Part shown: in pieces, positions 1 through 5,396 of the stretch
How positions within the stretch are numbered: position 1 is the first letter of the stretch
Layout of the letters: every line of letters starts with the position of its first letter
Assembly: GCA_030836605.1 (NCBI GenBank)
Contig: JAUPMC010000007.1
Span: 1 to 6,240 of the forward strand
From: Thermoplasmatota archaeon
Lineage (GTDB): Archaea; Thermoplasmatota; Thermoplasmata; UBA10834
Direction of reading: 5' to 3'
DNA: 6,240 bases
Notes under the pieces: generated by a model
The model's input: the letters and a program-made list of their open reading frames with translations, nothing else
Database searches by the model: none
What the model was told of the DNA's origin: nothing
Translations under genes and position numbers: made by a program

Positions 1-546
1 AGCCCGGCGGGGACCGGTCAGTCCCTGGGCAGGAGGCTCTGCCTCAGGGCGTTCGTGATGGGCCAGGGGCTCGACGGCGCGGTAGCCTCGGAGTCGTCCG
101 GGGAACGGGTCAACGCCCTCGAGGCGCTGAAGGTCGTCGCCAGGGCGTCCTCGAAGGACGAGATGGACGCTGGCATGATGGCGATGGACATCGCGACATA
201 CCTCAGGGAGCTGTCCGAGATCGAGTCCACCCTCAAGATGCGGCTGAGGCCGACCATATCCATGATGAGGATGACCGCGCACGTCCTGGGGCCGCTCGTG
301 CTCGGGGTCACGTTCGCGATATACGTCTCCCTGGGCTCCGTCGCCGGGGGGTACGGGGACCCTGGCGTCCCGGAGACGATGCTGATGGTCCTCGGGCTGT
401 TCCTGGCGGAGATGAACGCGGTCGTGTGCTATTTCGTGTGGGGCATAGAAGGGCGCTCGGACCGGCAGGAGCTCTCGAGGTCGATAGGCATGTGCATGCT
501 CGTGTCGCAGTTCGTGTTCGTGTCGACGGCGCTCCTGGCGGCCTGA
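1..546 (+). CDS. Type II secretion F family / TadC-FlaJ-like membrane protein, C-terminal part
   Basis: Partial gene: the frame is open from base 1 and ends at TGA 544-546, leaving 181 residues; the true start lies outside the window. The GTG at 55 is simply an internal Val. The visible part has a cytoplasmic helical region (about 20-90) with the sequence LRELSEIESTLKMRLRP, then three hydrophobic segments at about 92-115, 125-147 and 162-181, the last running to the C-terminus. This resembles the end of the second GspF/TadC domain in archaeal pilus and archaellum platform proteins, including the acidic AEMNAVVCYFVWGIEG stretch between helices. By family knowledge such proteins form the inner-membrane platform that works with a secretion ATPase to assemble type IV pilin-like filaments. 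The ATPase and pilins are not visible, so the specific filament is unknown. It converges on the DUF835 gene with a 7-base gap. Confidence 0.72.
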   Translation, partial: SPAGTGQSLGRRLCLRAFVMGQGLDGAVASESSGERVNALEALKVVARASSKDEMDAGMMAMDIATYLRELSEIESTLKMRLRPTISMMRMTAHVLGPLVLGVTFAIYVSLGSVAGGYGDPGVPETMLMVLGLFLAEMNAVVCYFVWGIEGRSDRQELSRSIGMCMLVSQFVFVSTALLAA

Positions 547-553
547 CGCGGGC

Positions 554-1123
554 CTACTCGCCCGTGGTGGAGACCGCGACCCGCTCCATGTTCCTCTCGA
601 GGAGCGCCAGCTCGCGCGGCTCGAACGCCCTCGGGTCGACCGGGAGTATGAGCCTCGAGCCGCTCTGGGAGATGTGGTCGTTGACCTGGTCGACCGCCCT
701 CAGAACCTTGTTGAAATCGTTGTTCGAGACCAGGTACTCCAGCCCGTCCAGGAGTATCACGCCGCTCTCGTTGCCCTGGACGAACTTGACCATCGTCTGC
801 GTCAGGATGCCGAGGTTCGTGGGCGATATGACGCCCTCGCCCGCGCGCGTGGCAAGCCAGTATATCGGCGTCTTCTCGAGGCCGTACTTCTGCCTCACGA
901 GGTCGGGGTGCTGCCTGGTCACCGCCATGCCCACGGTCTTGTTCCCCTTCTCGTCCGCCGTCGAAATGAGGTTCGAGAACGCGTCGAAGCTGACCGAGGG
1001 CGGGGCCTCCTCGAACACGTAGCACTTCCCGGGGGCCAGGGTGTACTTGCGGCTGACCCCGAGGCCGTTCTCCTTGATGCTTCTCCTCACGCTGGGCTTC
1101 TTCTTGAAGAGGAACAGGCTCAT
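554..1123 (-). CDS. DUF835 domain protein, second gene of the receiver operon
   Basis: A 189-residue protein, ATG at 1123-1121 to TAG at 556-554. Residues 1-26 are basic (KKK, RR). A DUF835-like region follows: PGKCYVFEE (31-39), an amphipathic helix (45-55), TRQHPDLVRQKYGL (69-82), IYWLATRAGEG (87-97), a hydrophobic strand ending in ILLDGLEYLV (123-132), then LILPVDPRAF and ELALLER (158-177). The family is common in Archaea and has no established biochemical role. The order of strands, the TR.HP motif and the LLDGLEYL strand resemble a RecA/KaiC-like fold with a Walker-B-like strand but no visible P-loop, so ATP hydrolysis is unlikely (inference). No membrane segment or signal peptide is seen. 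The ATG directly follows the TAG of the receiver gene, and a GGAG lies inside that gene's end, so the two are probably co-translated and function together. Confidence 0.83.
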   Translation of the reverse strand: MSLFLFKKKPSVRRSIKENGLGVSRKYTLAPGKCYVFEEAPPSVSFDAFSNLISTADEKGNKTVGMAVTRQHPDLVRQKYGLEKTPIYWLATRAGEGVISPTNLGILTQTMVKFVQGNESGVILLDGLEYLVSNNDFNKVLRAVDQVNDHISQSGSRLILPVDPRAFEPRELALLERNMERVAVSTTGE

Positions 1124-1480
1124 CTAACCACTCCACAGGGTCAGGACGGAGCTGAGCGCGAGCTCGTTCGTAGGCTTCAGTAGGAAGTCCTTGGCGCCGG
1201 CCTCCAGGCTCTGCCTGATCATCGCCTTGTTGATGACGGAGCTCATGGCGATTATCTTGGCCTTCGGGTCTGCGCTCATGATCTCCTTCGTCAGGTCCAC
1301 GCCCGACCTGCCTGGCAGGACCATGTCGATGAACACGATCTCCGGGTGGTCCCTCGAATAGGCCTCCAGAGCCTCGTCGAACCCGCCCGCCTCGGTGACT
1401 TCCCGGTACCCGGCCCTGAGCAGCAGCTCGGTCATCACCCTCCTGAACGCCTCAGAATCGTCTACGACCAGGATCCTCAT
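1124..1480 (-). CDS. Single-domain CheY-like response regulator (receiver only)
   Basis: A 118-residue protein that is only a receiver domain. From the chosen start it opens MRILVVDDSEAFRR. The acidic pair is D7/D8, the phosphoacceptor is D52 in IVFIDMVLPGRSG, the switch hydroxyl is S80 in IAMSS, and the conserved Lys is K102 in FLLKP, so every key catalytic residue is present. There is no output domain; the protein ends about 16 residues after K102. A sensor histidine kinase presumably phosphorylates D52, and the output would be by protein contact, most simply with the DUF835 protein encoded immediately downstream (inference). The ATG at 1480 is preceded by GGAGGAGG with a 7-base gap. A longer frame reaches back to a TTG at 1561, but it adds unconserved residues and has no ribosome site. 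A TATA-like element near 1523 is suitably placed for a short leader. Confidence 0.93.
   Translation of the reverse strand: MRILVVDDSEAFRRVMTELLLRAGYREVTEAGGFDEALEAYSRDHPEIVFIDMVLPGRSGVDLTKEIMSADPKAKIIAMSSVINKAMIRQSLEAGAKDFLLKPTNELALSSVLTLWSG
1131..1134 (-). promoter_or_regulatory. Ribosome binding site of the DUF835 gene, inside the receiver gene
   Basis: On the minus strand GGAG lies 7 bases before the ATG at 1123. It falls within the last codons of the receiver gene, which fits translational coupling of the two genes. Confidence 0.6.
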
Positions 1481-1487
1481 CGGAACG

Positions 1488-1495
1488 CCTCCTCC
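1488..1495 (-). promoter_or_regulatory. Strong Shine-Dalgarno fixing the receiver start
   Basis: The minus strand reads GGAGGAGG followed by 7 bases and then ATG at 1480. It is the strongest ribosome site in the window and decides against the upstream TTG at 1561 as the start. Confidence 0.8.
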
Positions 1496-1518
1496 AGACG
1501 CTATGATGAACGTGGCAG

Positions 1519-1528
1519 GTATTAATCG
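1519..1528 (-). promoter_or_regulatory. TATA-like box for the receiver-DUF835 operon (symmetric, possibly two-way)
   Basis: The minus strand reads CGATTAATAC. Archaeal start sites usually lie about 25 bases past the TATA centre, which puts transcription near 1497 and gives a leader of about 17 bases that just holds the GGAGGAGG. The core ATTAAT is its own reverse complement, so it could also work rightward, with a start near 1549. No clear purine-rich BRE is seen on either side. Confidence 0.4.
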
Positions 1529-1545
1529 TTGCTCGGGGAGAAGGG

Positions 1546-1663
1546 TGAGATGGGCAGGCAATCGGTTTCCTGACGCCAGGCCCTTCCGGAACAGTGTTCA
1601 GGAGCACGGTGGCCTCAAGGGTCGCGTGCAACGTAGGAAGGGACTTACAGGCTACCCATCTCA
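1546..1663. ncRNA. Candidate structured small RNA or large nested inverted repeat, strand undecided
   Basis: Four collinear complementary pairs are nested here. TGAGATGGG (1546-1554) pairs perfectly with 1655-1663 over 9 bp. CCTG (1569-1572) pairs with 1648-1651. CCCTTCC (1581-1587) pairs with 1636-1642 over 7 bp. GCACG (1604-1608) pairs with 1625-1629. Together they would fold into one rod of about 118 bases. TATA-like boxes lie about 26 bases outside each end: TATTAAT centred at 1523 for rightward transcription and, on the minus strand, ATTTAAG centred at 1690 for leftward transcription. The stretch has no convincing protein, tRNA, 5S or known riboswitch core. No U-rich terminator is obvious on either side. 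Chance pairing in GC-rich DNA is the main alternative, so this is a candidate only. Confidence 0.28.
1589..1599. repeat. Short palindrome GAACAGTGTTC, possible operator
   Basis: Two perfect 5-base arms, GAACA and TGTTC, flank a single central base. The size and symmetry suit a dimeric helix-turn-helix regulator. It lies in the divergent gap, roughly 65-75 bases beyond the receiver TATA box and more than 150 bases from the psmB promoter, so a regulatory role is uncertain. It also falls in the unpaired left side of the candidate RNA rod. Confidence 0.25.
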
Positions 1664-1722
1664 GGTCATTACTCGAAGACGTCGGACTTAAATGTTGCCC
1701 CTTTCGGGCTTGGTGCTGGACT

Positions 1723-1740
1723 GGATGCAGGGGCGCATCC
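1723..1740 (+). repeat. Hairpin just upstream of the psmB promoter
   Basis: GGATGC (1723-1728) and GCATCC (1735-1740) form a perfect 6-bp stem around the loop AGGGGC. It abuts the CGGAAAAA stretch of the psmB promoter. It has no following T-run, so it does not look like an intrinsic terminator. A similar hairpin precedes aCPSF1. Confidence 0.4.
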
Positions 1741-1758
1741 CGGAAAAACAATTATATA
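1741..1758 (+). promoter_or_regulatory. Archaeal promoter (BRE plus TATA box) of psmB
   Basis: Purine-rich CGGAAAAAC (1741-1749) is a good BRE and is followed by TTATATA (1752-1758). This is the best TATA box in the window and stands out against the GC-rich background. The expected start is near 1781, giving an untranslated leader of about 40 bases before the ATG at 1822. It probably drives psmB and reads on into aCPSF1. Confidence 0.75.
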
Positions 1759-1810
1759 CTGCATTAGGCATCCATCATAAAACAGCTTTTAGCGCACCGA
1801 TTTTCGCCGT

Positions 1811-1814
1811 GGTG
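1811..1814 (+). promoter_or_regulatory. Weak ribosome binding site that selects the psmB ATG
   Basis: GGTG matches part of the archaeal anti-SD complement and lies 7 bases before ATG 1822, the same spacing as the other ribosome sites here. The alternative TTG at 1816 would be only one base away, so ATG 1822 is preferred. Confidence 0.5.
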
Positions 1815-1821
1815 TTTGTTC

Positions 1822-2463
1822 ATGACGAGCACTGAAGATGTCAAGAAGGGCACGACCACCATAGGCCTCGTCTGCAAGGACGGGGTCGTCATGGCTACTG
1901 AGAAGAGGGCAACAATGGGCACCCTGATCGCCCATAAGACCACACAGAAACTGTTCAAGATCGATGACAACATAGGGCTCACGGTCGCTGGAGTCGTCGG
2001 GGACGCACAGACCCTGGCGAGGTACATCACGGCCGAGGTAGAGCTCTACAAGCTCAAGAGGGGGCAGCCGATGACCGTCAGGTCAGGCGCGACGCTCACC
2101 TCCAACATACTCGCCGGGAGCAGGTTCTACCCGTACTGGGTCGGGCTCATCCTGGGTGGAGTGGACAAGGACGGGGGCCACGTGTACGCCCTCGACATGG
2201 TCGGCGGCGCCATACCGGACGACTATGTCACGACCGGCTCGGGCTCGCCGTACGTGTACGGTGTCCTCGAGGACCACTTCCAGAAGGACCTTAGCGTCAG
2301 CGACGGTGTGGACCTCGCGGTCAGAGCGTTGCACGCGGCCATGAAGCGGGACTCCGCCTCTGGCGACGGGTACACCGTCGCCACGATCACGGCCGACGGG
2401 TTCACGTTCGTGGACGACAAGGAGATACAGAAGCGCCTGGCCAAGTTGAAGCTCTCCGCGTAG
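1822..2463 (+). CDS. psmB: Proteasome subunit beta
   Basis: A 213-residue beta subunit of the archaeal 20S proteasome, the chamber protease that degrades unfolded or tagged proteins delivered by ATPases such as PAN. The propeptide is only ten residues and ends in KKG; cleavage before T11 (GTTTIG) exposes the N-terminal threonine nucleophile. In mature numbering E17 (TEKR) and K33 (TTQK) are present, the usual partners of Thr1. TTGSGSPYVYG (137-147) and RDSASG (176-181) carry the other conserved Ser and Asp residues near the active site, so the subunit should be catalytic. Length is normal for the family. ATG 1822 was chosen over TTG 1816 from the GGTG spacing. aCPSF1 follows 75 bases later on the same strand, a pairing also known in methanogens. 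The alpha subunit is not in the window. Confidence 0.97.
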   Translation: MTSTEDVKKGTTTIGLVCKDGVVMATEKRATMGTLIAHKTTQKLFKIDDNIGLTVAGVVGDAQTLARYITAEVELYKLKRGQPMTVRSGATLTSNILAGSRFYPYWVGLILGGVDKDGGHVYALDMVGGAIPDDYVTTGSGSPYVYGVLEDHFQKDLSVSDGVDLAVRALHAAMKRDSASGDGYTVATITADGFTFVDDKEIQKRLAKLKLSA

Positions 2464-2484
2464 GAGGCTCGCCAGAAGCTCTGG

Positions 2485-2516
2485 GGCGGCGACGCTGCCG
2501 CCGGAAACACCGATTA
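2485..2516 (+). promoter_or_regulatory. Hairpin and possible weak internal promoter ahead of aCPSF1
   Basis: GGCGGC (2485-2490) and GCCGCC (2497-2502) form a perfect 6-bp stem around GACGCT. It runs into CGGAAA (2502-2507), a BRE-like stretch, then ATTA (2513-2516). This repeats the order seen ahead of psmB, but the TATA part is poor. Transcription about 26 bases past ATTA would begin almost at the aCPSF1 ATG, giving a leaderless message. No T-run follows, so a terminator is unlikely. Confidence 0.28.
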
Positions 2517-2538
2517 CCATTCAGCTGAGTGAGAACAG

Positions 2539-4452
2539 ATGGGCATAGAGAAAGTTCTAGAAGAAGCGCGGGAAGCGGTCAAGAAGACCATACCCTCGAA
2601 CATAGAGGTCACGGACATCGACTTCGAGGGGCCAGTCATAGTCATCTACACCAAGAACCTCGAGGAGTTCTCGAACAACAACGACCTCGTCAGGCAGCTC
2701 GCCCAGAACCTCAGGAGGAGGGTGGCCATAAGGCCGGACCCGGCCACGCTGGCTAGTCCCGAGAGCGCCGAGGAGAAGATCCGCAAGATCATCCCCGAAG
2801 AGGCGAAGATCACCAACATATACTTCGAGGACGACACGGGCGAGGTCACGATAGAGGCGATATCCCCGGGCCTGGTCATTGGCAAGCACGGGGCCATACT
2901 GAACGAGATCAAGAAGGAGATCGGGTGGGCCGCGAAGGTCGTGCGCGCGCCTCCGATCCCGTCCAAGACCGTCTCGGACATCAGGAGCTACCTGAGAAAG
3001 GTCCAGGACGACCGGAAGGAGTTCCTCCGCAAGGTCGGCAAGAGGCTGATGCGCCAGCGGCTCAACGAGGAGACCTGGCTCAGAGTGACCGCCCTGGGCG
3101 GATACAGGGAGGTCGGGAGGAGCGCGTCGCTCCTGACGACCAGGGAGAGCAAGGTCCTCATAGACTGCGGGGTCGCAGTGTCCGCGGACGACAACGGGTC
3201 CACGCCTTACCTGAGCGCGCCCGAGCTGATGCCCCTGGAGTCCCTGGACGCCGTTGTCATCACCCACGCGCACCTGGACCACTGCGGGCTGGTGCCAGTC
3301 ATGTTCAAGTACTGCTACGAGGGGCCGGTCTACTGCACGCCCCCGACGAGGGACCTCATGTCCCTGCTGCAGCTGGACTTCATCAAGGTCGCGGTGGGCG
3401 AGGGCAAGAAGCCGCCGTACGAGTCGTCCCACATCAGGGACGTCGTCATGCACTGCATACCGCTCAAGTACGGTGAGACGACTGACATATCCCCGGACGT
3501 CAGGCTCACGCTCCAGAACGCTGGCCACATCCTAGGATCGTCCATCGCGCACTTCCATGTCGGGGACGGGCTGTACAACATCGCTTTCAGCGGCGACATG
3601 AAGTTCGAGAAGTCATGGCTGTTCAACGCCTCCGTGAACAAGTTCCCGAGGCTGGAGACCCTTGTCATCGAGTCCACCTACGGGGGGTATCACGACATGC
3701 AGCCCAGCAGGCAGGAGGCTGGCAACCAGATCAGGGAGATAGCGCGGGCCACGCTGCAGAGGAACGGCAAGCTACTCCTGCCGGTGTTCGCGGTCGGCAG
3801 GTCGCAGGAGGTCATGCTGGTCCTCGAGGAGCTGATGAGGAACCACCACATACCCAAGGTCCCGATCTACCTCGACGGCATGATATTCGAGGCCACGGCC
3901 ATACACACGGCGTACCCTGAGTACCTGAACAGCCAGCTCAGGACCCAGATATTCCAGATGGGCGAGAACCCCTTCCTGTCGGACGTCTTCAAGCGCGTCG
4001 ACAGCCCGGACATGAGGGAGCGCATCTGCCACGACCCAGAGTCGTGCATCGTGCTCGCGACGAGCGGCATGATGAACGGAGGGCCTGTCATGGAGTACTT
4101 CAAGGCCTGGTGCGACAACTCGCTCAACACGCTGGTGTTCGCGGGCTACCAGGCCGACGGGACCATGGGCCGGAAGATACAGAAGGGCTGGACAGACATC
4201 ACGATCAACGATCGGGGCAAGCCCGTGACCCTCCACATGAAGATGGACATCGAGACCGTGGACGGGTTCTCCGGGCACTCGGACAGGAGGCAGCTCGTGA
4301 ACTACGTGAGCACGCTCGAGCCGAGGCCCGAGAGGATCATCATCTGCCACGGCGAGGAGTACAAGTGCGCCGAGCTGGCGAGCACCCTGTACAAGAAGTT
4401 CGGCATCGAGACGAGGGCGCCTCTGAACCTCGAGACCATCAGGCTCAAGTGA
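2539..4452 (+). CDS. fttA: aCPSF1 / FttA: KH-domain beta-CASP ribonuclease, transcription termination factor
   Basis: A 637-residue protein with the standard aCPSF1 layout and length. Residues 1-70 form the first KH-like domain, which lacks a clear GxxG. Residues 75-140 form the second, with GLVIGKHG (111-118). A linker leads to the metallo-beta-lactamase fold from about 180: THAHLDHCG (242-250) supplies zinc ligands, GHILGS holds H330 and FSGD holds D353. The beta-CASP insert begins with motif A, ESTYGG (E378). Motif B is H580 in GFSGHSD and motif C is H604 in CHGE. All catalytic residues are intact. In Archaea this family cleaves nascent RNA 3' ends after U-rich tracts and terminates transcription on RNA polymerase. 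ATG 2539 has a weak GTGA upstream. It is probably co-transcribed with psmB, and its end lies 2 bases from the convergent taw1 gene. Confidence 0.96.
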   Translation: MGIEKVLEEAREAVKKTIPSNIEVTDIDFEGPVIVIYTKNLEEFSNNNDLVRQLAQNLRRRVAIRPDPATLASPESAEEKIRKIIPEEAKITNIYFEDDTGEVTIEAISPGLVIGKHGAILNEIKKEIGWAAKVVRAPPIPSKTVSDIRSYLRKVQDDRKEFLRKVGKRLMRQRLNEETWLRVTALGGYREVGRSASLLTTRESKVLIDCGVAVSADDNGSTPYLSAPELMPLESLDAVVITHAHLDHCGLVPVMFKYCYEGPVYCTPPTRDLMSLLQLDFIKVAVGEGKKPPYESSHIRDVVMHCIPLKYGETTDISPDVRLTLQNAGHILGSSIAHFHVGDGLYNIAFSGDMKFEKSWLFNASVNKFPRLETLVIESTYGGYHDMQPSRQEAGNQIREIARATLQRNGKLLLPVFAVGRSQEVMLVLEELMRNHHIPKVPIYLDGMIFEATAIHTAYPEYLNSQLRTQIFQMGENPFLSDVFKRVDSPDMRERICHDPESCIVLATSGMMNGGPVMEYFKAWCDNSLNTLVFAGYQADGTMGRKIQKGWTDITINDRGKPVTLHMKMDIETVDGFSGHSDRRQLVNYVSTLEPRPERIIICHGEEYKCAELASTLYKKFGIETRAPLNLETIRLK

Positions 4453-4454
4453 CC

Positions 4455-5384
4455 TCAGTCCGAGAGCCTCAGTCTGGTCCCTTTCTCGCCGAGGAGCACT
4501 ACCCTGCTGTCCTCTCGCTCCGCGAGCACGTCGACCGAGAGCCTGGAGGCGAGCCTCGACGAGAACTCCTGGACTGACTGGTGCGAGGGCATGTTATCGA
4601 TGGTCATCCTCGTCCGCGAGTCGCCGACGAACACGTATCCCTTGGACTCGACGAAGGTCGGGTCGCCACGCTCGTCCAGCTTGGCATACTCGTCCTCCCA
4701 GCCCAGGTTCCAGTCCTTCACGAGAGTGTGCCTCACCACGGTCCTCGTTGGCAGGGACCCGAGCAGGTCCAGAGTCTCCATCAGGTTGTCCCAGGCGCGG
4801 TCGAACTGGGGCACGCAGAGGCGCTTGAAGACTTCCCTGTTCGGCGCGGCGACCGTCACGTACAGCTGGCTGGGCATGCACGAGAGGTCGGCCAGGGCCC
4901 GGGGGACGGAGCCGTTCGTGACCAGGAAGGTCGTCATGCCCCTCCTCTTGCACAGCGCGATGAACTCCCCCAACTCGGGGTAGAGTGTGGGCTCCCCCGA
5001 GAGGGAGATCGCCACCTGGTTCGGCTGCCTCGACTCCTCCCAGAGCTCAGGGTCGCACCGCTCGTCGCCCTTGAACCCCGACACCAGCGACCTCTGCTCC
5101 TGTATGCACCGGTCGAGGAGTTCCTCGGGCTCGGGGTAGCTGAGGCCCTCGAAGCTAGACATCCCGTGGAACCGCCAGCAGAACAGGCACCTGAAGTTGC
5201 ATATGTTGACCGCGGGGGTCATCTGGAGGCACCTGTGGGACTCGATGCCGTAGAACTCCTCCTTGTAGCAGGGCCTGCCGTGGATGAGCTTCTGGCGCAT
5301 CCAGTGGCACAGCTTCACGGCTCCAGTCTCACCCACGATCCGGTATTGCTGCTTCTCCAGATGCTCCCTCGTGCGAGCGTCCAC
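4455..5384 (-). CDS. taw1: TYW1/Taw1, 4-demethylwyosine synthase (radical SAM, tRNA-Phe)
   Basis: A 309-residue radical-SAM enzyme that builds the tricyclic 4-demethylwyosine core from N1-methylguanosine-37 of tRNA-Phe and pyruvate. CNFRCLFC gives the SAM-cluster cysteines C62, C66 and C69. Cysteines C26, C39 and C52 match the second 4Fe-4S cluster known for archaeal TYW1, and K41 matches the lysine proposed to hold pyruvate; as I recall the numbering agrees with the Methanocaldococcus enzyme. LSGEPTLYPELGEF (128-141) and FLVTNGS (153-159) are typical radical-SAM barrel motifs. There is no flavodoxin domain, as expected in Archaea. The start is GTG at 5384, preceded by GAGGG with 7 bases between; an in-frame TGA 6 bases upstream of it rules out an extension. 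It lies 10 bases after rfcL, so the two form an operon. Confidence 0.95.
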   Translation of the reverse strand: MDARTREHLEKQQYRIVGETGAVKLCHWMRQKLIHGRPCYKEEFYGIESHRCLQMTPAVNICNFRCLFCWRFHGMSSFEGLSYPEPEELLDRCIQEQRSLVSGFKGDERCDPELWEESRQPNQVAISLSGEPTLYPELGEFIALCKRRGMTTFLVTNGSVPRALADLSCMPSQLYVTVAAPNREVFKRLCVPQFDRAWDNLMETLDLLGSLPTRTVVRHTLVKDWNLGWEDEYAKLDERGDPTFVESKGYVFVGDSRTRMTIDNMPSHQSVQEFSSRLASRLSVDVLAEREDSRVVLLGEKGTRLRLSD

Positions 5385-5391
5385 CGGTCAT

Positions 5392-5396
5392 CCCTC
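5392..5396 (-). promoter_or_regulatory. Ribosome binding site of taw1 overlapping the rfcL stop
   Basis: On the minus strand the rfcL stop TGA runs into GAGGG, 7 bases before GTG 5384. It supports the GTG start and suggests coupled translation. Confidence 0.6.

Noticed and set aside
1481..1561. Longer receiver start at TTG 1561
   Set aside because: It adds 27 unconserved residues without a ribosome site, whereas ATG 1480 has GGAGGAGG at the right distance and begins exactly at the domain.
1503..1573. Box C/D guide RNA: ATGATGA at 1503-1509 and CTGA at 1570-1573
   Set aside because: The spacing fits, but the C-prime and D-prime boxes are poor, the flanks do not pair, no rRNA target was recognised, and it overlaps the expected receiver promoter.
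1535..1645. TPP riboswitch-like fragments (GTGAGAT, CCCTTCCGGAAC, GTAGGAAGGGA)
   Set aside because: The diagnostic CCTGATCTGGATAATGCC-type core is absent and the neighbouring genes have no link to thiamine.
1689..1740. Hairpin GCCC-CTTTC-GGGC (1697-1709) plus 1723-1740 as an intrinsic terminator or tRNA piece
   Set aside because: There is no T-run after either stem and no T-loop or acceptor pairing for a tRNA.
1452..1751. Minus-strand open frame across the divergent gap, and the plus-strand frame 1395-1691
   Set aside because: Both overlap the receiver gene or its control region, show no domain-like composition and lack good starts; they look like chance frames in GC-rich DNA.
2557..3528. 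Long antisense frame (323 codons) opposite aCPSF1
   Set aside because: Its composition is an Arg/Val/Leu/Asp-rich mirror of the aCPSF1 codons with no recognisable motif, while the sense frame is a complete known protein.
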